Part shown: positions 6,172 through 14,209 of the stretch, piece by piece
How the letters are laid out: the number at the start of each line of letters is the position of its first letter
How positions within the stretch are numbered: position 1 is the stretch's first letter
DNA from: Planctomycetota bacterium
Lineage (GTDB): Bacteria > Planctomycetota > Planctomycetia > Pirellulales > Pirellulaceae
NCBI GenBank assembly: GCA_014381825.1
Contig: JACNKX010000107.1
Coordinates: 173,130-207,406, forward strand
DNA length: 34,277 nt
Direction: 5' to 3'
Notes under the pieces: model-generated
Told to the model about the DNA's origin: nothing
What the model saw: only the letters and a program-made list of their open reading frames with translations
The model's database searches: none
Made by a program: the position numbers and the translations under genes

Positions 6172-8472
6172 ATGAAGACTTCACAGACAGTGCTTGCACT
6201 GACGCTTGCCTTAGTGTCGGGCATCATTGCGACAACGTTATTGTCAGGCTGTCAAAAGCCTTCCACGCCGGTGACTTCAAGCTCATCCGGCACGAATACG
6301 ACCGCGATCGAAGATGTTGACATCTCGATCCCAGAAATCGACGCTGGCGAACCGGTGGTCGAAAAGGCAACCGCCGCTGAAGAACCTGTTGCAGCCTCGG
6401 TCCCATCAGAAGAGCCAGCGGCTCCAGCACCGGAGCCGACTGACGCCCCGATAGAAAAGCCGGTTCCACCGGTCGATGCTGAAGTCTCGGCGAAGACAGT
6501 GAGCCCGGTCGACAAGAGCGCAAACGCCCCCGTCAAACCAGGTGATTGGCCTCAGTGGGCCGGAACCAGCTATCGCAACAACACACCAATCGGCAAAGAC
6601 ATTCCGGTCGAATGGAATGTCGGTGACTTCGATCCCAAGACGGGTGATTGGATTAGTGACGATGCTCAAAACATTAAATGGGTCGCCCGCGTGGGCAGCC
6701 AAACTTACGGCAACCCTGTCGTTGCTGGTGGCCGTCTTTACGTCGGCACCAATAACGGTGCCGGGTGGTTGAAGCGATATCCGGCGAACATCGACTTGGG
6801 CTGTTTGCTCAGTTTCAGCGAAGCGGATGGCAGTTTCCTTTGGCAGGACTCAAGCGAGAAATTGCCGACCGGTCGTGTTCACGACTGGCCGCTTCAAGGT
6901 ATTTGTTGTGCTCCGTTGGTGGAAGGCGACCGCCTGTGGTACGTCACGAGCCGCGGCGAAGTGAAATGCCTGGATGCAGAGGGCTACTACGATGGCGAAG
7001 ACGATGGGCCGGTCCAAAATCAATTGGCGGCGATCTTCGGTATCATGCGGAACGAAGATGCGGCAAAGGACCAAGTGGGTCCCGCTGTTACGGAACTCGA
7101 CGCCAGCAAACTTCCCGCAGCGCTTCGCGAGCAATTCAAAGGACGAGGCGTAGAGCTTCCGGAAGAAGTTGCCGTTACCGTCGATACGGCTGGCAAGAAG
7201 TGGACGCTTGCGGCAAAACTTGGCGAATCGGATCGTACGTTCAAGTTGATGATCGCTGGACCCCGGCTGAAGGCATTTAAAGTCGTCACACCAGATGACA
7301 AAGAAGAAGCGGATGTCATCTGGTCATTTAACATGATGGACGAGCTGAAGGTTTCTCAGCACAACATGTGCAGCTGTTCGGTAACGGCTCTTGGCGACAT
7401 CTTGTTCATCAACACATCGAACGGACTCGACGAATCTCACCTTAACCTGCCTCAACCGGATGCTCCTAGCTTTATGGCGATGGACAAAACGACAGGTGAG
7501 GTCTATTGGACAGATAAGTCGCCAGGAACCAACATCTTGCACGGCCAATGGTCTTCGCCAACAGTCGCTCATCTCGGCGGTGTCGATCAAGTGATCTTTG
7601 GCGCTGGTGATGGTTGGGTCTACAGCTTCAAAGCTGATAAGGGAAACGATGGCGCACCCGAGCTACTCTGGAAGTTTGACGCGAATCCTAAGACCTCGAA
7701 ATGGATTCTTGGTGGTCGCGGAACACGCAACAATATCATTGCAACGCCGGTCGTCTATGACGGACTTCTTTACGTTGCCGTTGGACAGGACCCTGAGCAC
7801 GGCGAAGGTGAAGGCCACGTATGGTGTCTCGATCCCACCAAGCGAGGCGATGTCAGTCCTCAATTGGCGATGAAGGTCGAGGGTGACAAACGCGTTCCGA
7901 TCGCACACCGTCGCCTCCAGGCAGTCATTGAGGAAGAGGGCGAGGTCGCTGTCGACAACGAGAACTCGGCCGTCGTGTGGCACTACAGCGACTTCGACCA
8001 GAACGGCGATGGCGAACTCGACTTTGAAGAAGAGATGCACCGGAGTTGCGGCACAGTCGCGATCAAAGACGACGTGCTGCTCATTGCCGACTTCAGCGGT
8101 CTGTTCCATTGCCTTGATGCGAAGTCAGGTAAGGCACATTGGACATACGACATGCTCGCCGCGTCATGGGGCTCACCGTGTATCGTCGATGGTCACGTTT
8201 ATATCGGCGACGAAGACGGCGATCTTTGCGTTTTCAACCTGTCAGCCGACCCTGAGAAGGCGATGAAGCGAGTCGTCGTGGACGTCGACGATGATGGCAA
8301 GGAAGAGACAGAACTCGTCCCGATCAACGCTGAGAAGGACGAGAATGACAATTGGCAAGTAACCAACATGGGTAATTCGGTTTTCAGCACGCCCATCGTC
8401 GCCAATGACGTACTCTTCATCGCCGACAAGACGCACATCTTTGCGATCAAGGGCGCGCAGGGAGCTGAGTAG
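6172..8472 (+). CDS. PQQ-like beta-propeller lipoprotein with EF-hand-like loop
   Basis: The protein has 766 residues from the ATG at 6172, preceded by GGAGAG. An in-frame ATG at 6115 would place 19 charged residues before the signal and is less likely. The N terminus is a lipoprotein signal with lipobox LLSGC. A Glu/Pro/Ala-rich linker of ~90 residues follows, then the propeller opening WPQWAGTSYRNN and blades such as DKTTGEVYWTDKS and DAKSGKAHWTYD. Near residue 609 (bases 7996-8031) the loop DQNGDGELDFEE fits a canonical EF-hand calcium loop, and an acidic DVDDDGKEE segment lies nearer the C terminus. This suggests an outer-membrane or periplasm-anchored propeller that may bind calcium. It is probably co-transcribed with the upstream propeller gene, and a terminator follows. 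Confidence 0.85.
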   Translation: MKTSQTVLALTLALVSGIIATTLLSGCQKPSTPVTSSSSGTNTTAIEDVDISIPEIDAGEPVVEKATAAEEPVAASVPSEEPAAPAPEPTDAPIEKPVPPVDAEVSAKTVSPVDKSANAPVKPGDWPQWAGTSYRNNTPIGKDIPVEWNVGDFDPKTGDWISDDAQNIKWVARVGSQTYGNPVVAGGRLYVGTNNGAGWLKRYPANIDLGCLLSFSEADGSFLWQDSSEKLPTGRVHDWPLQGICCAPLVEGDRLWYVTSRGEVKCLDAEGYYDGEDDGPVQNQLAAIFGIMRNEDAAKDQVGPAVTELDASKLPAALREQFKGRGVELPEEVAVTVDTAGKKWTLAAKLGESDRTFKLMIAGPRLKAFKVVTPDDKEEADVIWSFNMMDELKVSQHNMCSCSVTALGDILFINTSNGLDESHLNLPQPDAPSFMAMDKTTGEVYWTDKSPGTNILHGQWSSPTVAHLGGVDQVIFGAGDGWVYSFKADKGNDGAPELLWKFDANPKTSKWILGGRGTRNNIIATPVVYDGLLYVAVGQDPEHGEGEGHVWCLDPTKRGDVSPQLAMKVEGDKRVPIAHRRLQAVIEEEGEVAVDNENSAVVWHYSDFDQNGDGELDFEEEMHRSCGTVAIKDDVLLIADFSGLFHCLDAKSGKAHWTYDMLAASWGSPCIVDGHVYIGDEDGDLCVFNLSADPEKAMKRVVVDVDDDGKEETELVPINAEKDENDNWQVTNMGNSVFSTPIVANDVLFIADKTHIFAIKGAQGAE

Positions 8473-8507
8473 CTGACCGGCTGGTCGCGGTTACACATAC
8501 GAAATGA

Positions 8508-8543
8508 AGCAAGGGCCCATTCATCTTTGGTTGGGCCTTTGCT
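8508..8543 (+). terminator. Terminator after the propeller genes
   Basis: A 12-bp stem with one G-T pair joins 8508-8519 (AGCAAGGGCCCA) to 8532-8543 around a 12-base loop. The T tract after it is weak. It lies 35 bases past the lipoprotein stop and 27 bases before the receiver gene. Confidence 0.65.
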
Positions 8544-8570
8544 CTGTTGGAATCGGAAAGACCATTTGCA

Positions 8571-8942
8571 ATGACCAAACGTGTCCTCGATGTCGGTAAC
8601 TGCGTACCCGATCACGCTTCCATCTGCTCGTTAGTCGAAGGGAACTTCGACGCCAAAGTCGTCCAGGCACACGGCAGCGACGATGCTCTGGACGCGATTC
8701 GAAACGAACAAGTCGATTTGGTGTTAGTGAATCGCAAGCTTGATCGCGATAATACGGACGGTCTCGACATCATCAAACTGATCAAGGCGGACGGTAATCT
8801 CAACACGGTCCCGTGCATGTTGCTCACCAACTACGAGGACCATCAGGAGCTGGCGGTTGAAGCTGGCGCGGAGATGGGTTTCGGCAAGCTTGGGTTCGAC
8901 GCTCCGGAAACACGCGAGCGATTGAAGGCGATTCTTGGCTAG
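8571..8942 (+). CDS. Stand-alone receiver-like protein lacking the phospho-acceptor Asp
   Basis: The protein has 123 residues from the ATG at 8571; an upstream start at 8547 is possible. The fold pattern matches a CheY-type receiver: strand RVLDVGN, strand DLVLVN, helix after DGLDIIKLIK, strand VPCMLLTNY, and the AGAEMGFGKLG end. Thr86 and Lys106 are kept in the usual switch positions. The acidic pair after strand one is replaced by Gly-Asn, and the phosphorylated Asp after strand three is Asn54. It should therefore not be phosphorylated normally, and probably acts as a constitutive or protein-binding pseudo-receiver. No output domain is present. An HDOD regulatory protein gene converges on it from 62 bases away, so the two might work together, although this is inference. 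Confidence 0.75.
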   Translation: MTKRVLDVGNCVPDHASICSLVEGNFDAKVVQAHGSDDALDAIRNEQVDLVLVNRKLDRDNTDGLDIIKLIKADGNLNTVPCMLLTNYEDHQELAVEAGAEMGFGKLGFDAPETRERLKAILG

Positions 8943-8947
8943 CCGTA

Positions 8948-8986
8948 GCTTCTAGCCACCGCAAACTCCTCTCGGCGGCTGGAAGC
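8948..8986. terminator. Hairpin between convergent genes, probable terminator
   Basis: GCTTCTAGCCACC at 8948-8960 pairs with GGCGGCTGGAAGC at 8974-8986, with one mismatch and one wobble pair, around a 13-base loop. It fills the 62-base gap between the receiver and HDOD stops. It has no T tract, so it may be a repeat-type palindrome rather than a simple terminator. Confidence 0.5.
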
Positions 8987-9004
8987 CACCGCCACAACTT
9001 AGCC

Positions 9005-10639
9005 TCAATAGATGTCGATACTCTTCACCGAATCTCCGCCCGACAGCTGGACGCCGTGCAGGCAACGCTCCGCCGCGTCGATGAGTTCCTGGGTTGGAAA
9101 GTTCTTCGGTGGCATCGCCAACGTCGCGACGCCTGCACTGAGTGACAATGCGTGCCCGTGCGTTGTTGGTTGGTCGGCGCTCCACTTCCGCGCACAACGA
9201 ACGAGTTGGCGAGTGAAATCGACGGCGGGCTGCCGGTCGCATCCTTCGAAGACGACGGCAAAACGACTGTTATCCATATGAATTACACGCCCCTCGCCCT
9301 CCAGAATCGCTTGCATGACGAATTGCAATCGATCCATCGTGCGACCAACTTGCGACGTACCGATATGCATGGCGACCGTATCGGCGTGGTCCAGTTCAAG
9401 CAAAGCCAGACTTAACGCATGACGAGCTTGGCGACAGGACTGTACGGCCGATTCGACATTGCCCAGCAACGTCGGACCCGACATGCGATGCACTGCGATC
9501 GGATTTCCGGCGGGCTCTTTAGCGCCAGCTCGATCTCGGGCGATGACGGCGGAATCTCGCCGCACAACATTGCTCGACGTGTGGACGGTACGCTGCGATT
9601 CCGTGAACTGTCCGATCTCTCCTTGAAGAGATTGCGCTTGTTGCAGTAGATCACCAAATTCGAGGCATTCCGCGTTCATTTCTGTTTGAGGCGTTTGCAT
9701 TAAATCTAGGCTCGCAGTCTCGGCTGCATCGCAAAGCTGGGCGTACGCTTGCGAAAGGATCGTCGAGTACGCCGTCTCGTTTGGAAGACTTAGCGAGAGT
9801 ACGTCGGCCAGCTGTGGCACTTTCGTTTCAAGCGAGGCGATCAGCAACTCAAGTTCATCGATCGAGATGCCTTTATAACGACCTCCCACGTCGATCAACT
9901 CGTTCAACTGACTTGCTCGTTCTCGGGTCAGAAACTCGGCAACTAAATCGGCCATGTGAAGAATCTGCGGAACGACCTGCGCGGGGTCGGAAAGATTAGC
10001 CAGTGCTTCGATGTCGAAAGGCTGTCTGACATCACGAACTATCGACTCGGGCAATCCCCAATGTTCGAGCAGGCGGGCACTCAGGATTGCGTGATCAAAC
10101 CCGAGAGTCCCGGTTTCCAGGGCTAAGAGGTCACCACCATCGTTGTAGATGCGTTCGAGAAAGGCCAAGTAGGTGTCGCCGAGATCTTGAATCAACACCA
10201 ACACGCCCAAGTCCTGTAACAGACCTGCAATGAACGCATCGTCTCCCGACACTTGCCACAGCGTATCAGCCAATTCACGAGCTGCAACGGCTTTGATCAC
10301 CGTCCGCCGCCAGTATCGTTGCAGGACTTCTGCTTCAACTCCCGTGAGCAATTCCTTTGGCAAGCTGAACCCGAGGACAAGCAACTTCAGCGGCTTCGTG
10401 CCAATCAGCGCCAGAGCTTGGTTCAAATCGGTGACCTGACGACTCAACCCGAACAACGAGCTATTAACGACTCGCAGGATCTTTGTCGTCAGCGCGGGAT
10501 CATTTTCGATACATTCCTTCAACGCCTTCGTGTCGACGGTCGGCTGGTTAGTCAGTTCAACGACTTGCATGGCGACTGCGGGCAGCGAGTAGAGCTGTCG
10601 CGATCGATTTGCAAATTGGTCTAGAACGCTTGAAGTCAT
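9005..10639 (-). CDS. HDOD-domain protein with degenerate GGDEF domain
   Basis: The protein has 544 residues from the ATG at 10637-10639; a TTG at 10729 would add 30 residues and cannot be excluded. Residues ~15-210 form an HDOD domain: LYSLPAVAMQVVELT, then ILRVVNSSLFGLSRQV, ALALIGTKPLKLLVLG, and AGLLQDLGVLVL. A linker leads to a C-terminal region (~385-544) with a GGDEF fold, shown by LALLELDHADTVA, RFAVVFEG and LSLSAGVATL. The GG[DE]EF signature is replaced by DNSRF, so cyclase activity is unlikely. HDOD proteins regulate motility, stress or signalling by protein contacts and act in the cytoplasm. The convergent receiver-like protein is a possible partner. The gene is divergent from the small acidic gene at 10887, with a palindrome in between. 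Confidence 0.8.
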   Translation of the reverse strand: MTSSVLDQFANRSRQLYSLPAVAMQVVELTNQPTVDTKALKECIENDPALTTKILRVVNSSLFGLSRQVTDLNQALALIGTKPLKLLVLGFSLPKELLTGVEAEVLQRYWRRTVIKAVAARELADTLWQVSGDDAFIAGLLQDLGVLVLIQDLGDTYLAFLERIYNDGGDLLALETGTLGFDHAILSARLLEHWGLPESIVRDVRQPFDIEALANLSDPAQVVPQILHMADLVAEFLTRERASQLNELIDVGGRYKGISIDELELLIASLETKVPQLADVLSLSLPNETAYSTILSQAYAQLCDAAETASLDLMQTPQTEMNAECLEFGDLLQQAQSLQGEIGQFTESQRTVHTSSNVVRRDSAVIARDRAGAKEPAGNPIAVHRMSGPTLLGNVESAVQSCRQARHALSLALLELDHADTVAMHIGTSQVGRTMDRLQFVMQAILEGEGRVIHMDNSRFAVVFEGCDRQPAVDFTRQLVRCARKWSADQPTTHGHALSLSAGVATLAMPPKNFPTQELIDAAERCLHGVQLSGGDSVKSIDIY

Positions 10640-10826
10640 AGCTGCAAGTTCGTTGGCGGTTTGCCATTTTGTAGGAGGGTCATCGTACGTCGGTCGCCGG
10701 TTGTCAGCTAAAGAGTAGCTCAGTGACAAGGTCTGCGACGGGCCTTCGACAGGTTCAATCGTGCCACATTAAACCGGCGAATTCGGCAAAATCCGGAGAA
10801 AACTTGTGACCGCACCTTTGATTGAT

Positions 10827-10844
10827 TACTCTCGATAGAGAGTA
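10827..10844. promoter_or_regulatory. Palindromic operator candidate in divergent intergenic region
   Basis: TACTCTC and GAGAGTA form a perfect 7-bp inverted repeat separated by GATA. It lies 43 bases before the small acidic gene and in the shared upstream region of the HDOD gene, which is a usual place for an operator. The regulator is unknown. Confidence 0.4.
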
Positions 10845-10886
10845 GGATCGAGGGGCTCCACATTCGCTGATTAGAGAGAGTTTGTC

Positions 10887-11177
10887 GTGGACGTAGCGAT
10901 CAAGAAGGTGTCGGAGCGAGATGGCAAGGGTCGGTTCGTCCTTGTCAACGTGGCCACGCGCGAAGTCGTGACGGTGAACGACATATCGGAAGGCACTCTC
11001 CGCCGGTACTTTCACGACAACGGAGTTGGCGACGAGGCGTTTAATGCTTGCCTCGAATCGGCTTGTAAAAAGTATGGCAGCAGGGCTCGCAAAGAAAGCG
11101 TGCCGGTCAACGACGCCCAGGAGACCATGGGCGACGACGATTTGCTGTTTGAGTTGGGATTGGGCGAGGATGACTAG
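10887..11177 (+). CDS. Small acidic hypothetical protein
   Basis: The protein has 96 residues with a GTG start, preceded by a purine run (TTAGAGAGAG) about eight bases away. It is soluble, with no signal or membrane segment. The first half (GKGRFVLVNVATREVVTVND) looks like a beta-rich fold; the second half is helical, and the C terminus is strongly acidic (DDDLLFELGLGEDD). The family was not recognised. The opposite-strand frame 10755-11246 overlaps it fully but has a less protein-like composition. A role in regulation is possible given its divergent arrangement with the HDOD gene, but nothing in the sequence shows function. Confidence 0.6.
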   Translation: MDVAIKKVSERDGKGRFVLVNVATREVVTVNDISEGTLRRYFHDNGVGDEAFNACLESACKKYGSRARKESVPVNDAQETMGDDDLLFELGLGEDD

Positions 11178-11191
11178 CCGTAATCGTCGGC

Positions 11192-11197
11192 TATAAT
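11192..11197 (+). promoter_or_regulatory. Possible -10 element for the cytochrome gene
   Basis: A perfect TATAAT hexamer lies 15 bases after the preceding stop codon. No good -35 element is visible at the usual spacing. If used, the transcript would begin near 11204, leaving a leader of about 84 bases before the GTG at 11288, but only nine before the alternative GTG at 11213. Confidence 0.35.
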
Positions 11198-11287
11198 CAG
11201 GGGCAGTGTCGCGTGGGCTATGCCCGCAGATCCATTTGTTGGGCACAGCCCGACCAACTCACTGTTCCCCTGCCCGCAGAGTCCGCC

Positions 11288-14128
11288 GTGGTCCGATTTC
11301 CTTGCTGTACATTAGCATCGTTCAGCGCGCTGATTACAATCTGCGTCGCCGCCGCCGCCGAACCGGCAGAACCTACTGCGTTCTTCGAAAAAAAGATTCG
11401 ACCGGTTCTTGTGCAACATTGTTACAAGTGTCACGCTACCGACGCGAAGAACGTTCGTGGAGGACTGTCGCTTGATACACGTGCCGGCATCCGGCGCGGG
11501 GGTGAATCAGGACCGGCGGTTGTTCCGAACAAGGTCGACGAAAGTTTGCTCGTGAGCGCCCTCCGCCACGAGTCGTTCGAGATGCCTCCCGATCGCAAGC
11601 TTCCGGAATCAGTTATTGCAGACTTCGAGAAGTGGATTTCTATGGGAGCGCCTGATCCGCGCGAAGGCACAGCACGGGTATCGCAATCGGGCATCGATAT
11701 CGAAGCTGGACGAAAGTTTTGGTGTTTCCAGCCGATCGCCAACCATGACGTTCCGAATGTCGACGCAGTAGCGTGGCCAGCCAGCAATATCGATCGCTTC
11801 ATCCTCCGTCGACTCGAATCGGAGCGACTCACCCCAGCTGCGGACGCCGACCGTCGAACGCTACTTCGCCGCGCTTACTTTGACCTGATTGGCCTGCCGC
11901 CAACACAGGAGCAGATCAACGCCTTTCTGCAAAACGAGTCACCCGAAGCATTTGAACAAGTCATTGATGAGCTTCTCCGCTCTCCGCACTTCGGCGAACG
12001 ATGGGGGCGACACTGGTTGGACGTCGTGAGGTTTGCCGAATCGAGTGGTGGAGGGCGGACGCTGATGTTTCCCGAGGCCTGGCGCTACCGCGACTATGTG
12101 ATCGAAGCGTTCAACAACGACCTACCTTACGACTCGTTTGTGATGCAGCAGGTTGCGGGAGACTTGATCGAGACATCGGACTGGCAGGAGCAGCGCCGGA
12201 ACTTAACGGCGACCGCGTTCTTGCTCTTGGGACCGACGAATTACGAACTGCAAGACAAAGAGACGCTTGAGATGGATATCGTTGACGAGCAACTCGACAC
12301 AATGGGAAAAGCGTTCCTCGGAATGACGATCGGATGTGCTCGCTGTCACGACCACAAGTTCGATCCGATCCCAACTCACGACTACTACGCAATGGCAGGG
12401 ATTTTGAAGAGCACTCAGGCCGTCATCCATTCGAATGTCTCCAAGTGGAATGAAGTCTCCCTGCCGATGTCGGCTCGCGATGAAGCACTCGTCGAGCAAA
12501 CCGAGATGCAAGTCGCCGCGATTCAAAAGGATTTGAAATCGCTGAAGGCACAATTGAGCAAGGCGGGTGGAAAGATTGGTGACGGTGCCACGTCAATCGA
12601 TCCTGAGTCGCTCGCAGGGACTGTCGTCGATGATACGCAGGCAGAGAAGAAAGGAACCTGGACGGTTTCGCAATCGGTCGGCGGCTATGTCGGAGGAAAT
12701 TACATCCATGCGTCCGAATCGACTGCATCCGTTACGTTCGCGCCGATTCTTCCTATCCGAGACAAATACGAACTACGGATCACTTACACACCCTCAGGCA
12801 ATCGTTCGCCGAAGGTACCTATCCGAATTCATCACGCGGTAGGAGAAGACGTCGTCTTCGTCGACCAAACGACGAAGGGCTCAGTGAGCCGAACGATCGA
12901 TTCACTTGGAGTTTACGATTTCGACCCCAAACAAAAACCACGCGTCATCATTTCGCCGGATGGTGCGGCGAGTGGAGTGGTCATCGCGGATGCGGTGATC
13001 TTCATCCCAGAAGGCGCTGCACCGGAACTCGCAGTGCCAAGTGAAGCCGCGCGCAAGGCGATGCAAGAGCGAGCGGCACTGAAGAAAAAGCTAACCTCAG
13101 AGATCAAGGCACTTGAAGAGCAGATCAAGCAGCTCCAGACGACCGGACCGCAACGTGAAGTGGCGATGGCGGTAACCGAGATGGAAGTGGTTGGTGACAT
13201 TCCAGTTTCCATTCGTGGATTGGTCCATAATCCGGGTCCTGTTGCCTCTCGCGGAGTGTTGCAAGTTGCGTTGCATAGCGAAGCGCCTAATATCGACGGA
13301 GATCAAAGCGGTCGAAAGCAACTCGCCGAATGGATCGCAGATGCTCGCAACCCGTTGACGGCGCGGGTGATGGTGAACCGAGTGTGGTATTGGCTGTACG
13401 GGAAGGGCTTGGTCCCGACCGTTGATAACTTCGGGGCAACGGGAGGCACGCCGTCTCATCCTGAATTGCTTGATTACCTCGCCAACACGTTCATGGAGGA
13501 CGGTTGGTCCGTGAAGAAATTGATCCGTCGCCTGATGCTCGCGCGGACGTACCAGCTGAATAGCCAGCCAAATCCACAAGCCTCTTCGATCGATCTGGAC
13601 AATCGCCTATTGTGGCGAATGAATCGTCGTCGATTAGATGCAGAGAGCATTCGTGACTCGATACTACTCGTCGGTGGAAATCTTGACCTGACGATCGGTG
13701 GCTCGAATATCGCGGCAGGCACAAGTTCGGAATACGGCTACGATTTCAAAAGCACTCGGCGCAGCGTCTATGTACCAGTGTTCCGAAATGAACTGCCACA
13801 GATCTTCGCCACCTTTGACTTTGCCGACCCGAACACGCAGATTGGTTCTCGATCCAGCAGTACGACCGCACCGCAGGCATTACTGTTGATGAACCATCCC
13901 TTGGTAATGAAGCAGGCAGAAGCCGCTGCGGCGCAGCTGCTGTCGCGTCAAGATTTAACGACGGCGGAGCGAATCCACCACGCGTACGAACAAGTTCTCG
14001 GGCGAACGCCAAACGACCGTGAAGTGGAAATCGCCGCACGCTTTATCGGTGACGAGCCGCAAACTGCCCGTTGGGGATTGCTGTACCAAACATTGTTTCA
14101 AAGCCTCGATTTCCGCTACCTGAAATGA
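11288..14128 (+). CDS. Planctomycete cytochrome c, PSCyt1-PSCyt2-PSD1 type, with golvesin-like insert
   Basis: The protein has 946 residues from the GTG at 11288, which gives a compact signal peptide (MVRFPCCTLASFSALITICV); the open frame reaches back to a GTG at 11213. PSCyt1 follows with heme motif CYKCH at 45-49, and its usual distal MPPD motif near residue 100. PSCyt2/DUF1549 covers ~155-340 (YFDLIGLPPT, HFGERWGRHWLD). A second heme-type motif, CARCHDHKFDP, precedes an insert. Residues ~440-585 resemble a golvesin C-terminal carbohydrate-binding-like domain (GTWTVSQSVGGYVGGNYIHA), then a short coiled coil. PSD1/DUF1553 forms the C-terminal third (LAEWIADARNPLTARVMVNR). Such proteins are periplasmic and abundant in planctomycetes, with unclear electron-transfer or polymer-related roles. 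The DUF1501 gene follows after 81 bases, the usual partner. Confidence 0.9.
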   Translation: MVRFPCCTLASFSALITICVAAAAEPAEPTAFFEKKIRPVLVQHCYKCHATDAKNVRGGLSLDTRAGIRRGGESGPAVVPNKVDESLLVSALRHESFEMPPDRKLPESVIADFEKWISMGAPDPREGTARVSQSGIDIEAGRKFWCFQPIANHDVPNVDAVAWPASNIDRFILRRLESERLTPAADADRRTLLRRAYFDLIGLPPTQEQINAFLQNESPEAFEQVIDELLRSPHFGERWGRHWLDVVRFAESSGGGRTLMFPEAWRYRDYVIEAFNNDLPYDSFVMQQVAGDLIETSDWQEQRRNLTATAFLLLGPTNYELQDKETLEMDIVDEQLDTMGKAFLGMTIGCARCHDHKFDPIPTHDYYAMAGILKSTQAVIHSNVSKWNEVSLPMSARDEALVEQTEMQVAAIQKDLKSLKAQLSKAGGKIGDGATSIDPESLAGTVVDDTQAEKKGTWTVSQSVGGYVGGNYIHASESTASVTFAPILPIRDKYELRITYTPSGNRSPKVPIRIHHAVGEDVVFVDQTTKGSVSRTIDSLGVYDFDPKQKPRVIISPDGAASGVVIADAVIFIPEGAAPELAVPSEAARKAMQERAALKKKLTSEIKALEEQIKQLQTTGPQREVAMAVTEMEVVGDIPVSIRGLVHNPGPVASRGVLQVALHSEAPNIDGDQSGRKQLAEWIADARNPLTARVMVNRVWYWLYGKGLVPTVDNFGATGGTPSHPELLDYLANTFMEDGWSVKKLIRRLMLARTYQLNSQPNPQASSIDLDNRLLWRMNRRRLDAESIRDSILLVGGNLDLTIGGSNIAAGTSSEYGYDFKSTRRSVYVPVFRNELPQIFATFDFADPNTQIGSRSSSTTAPQALLLMNHPLVMKQAEAAAAQLLSRQDLTTAERIHHAYEQVLGRTPNDREVEIAARFIGDEPQTARWGLLYQTLFQSLDFRYLK

Positions 14129-14209
14129 CGACTATTCGTAACGCGGGTACTGCTCGCTCAGAACACATCTGACTCGCATCTTACACGCAATTTCGCTAAA
14201 ACAAGTAGC

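Noticed and set aside
10755-11246. 163-residue minus-strand frame over the small acidic gene
   Set aside because: No motif, and the plus-strand frame has a better start context and composition.
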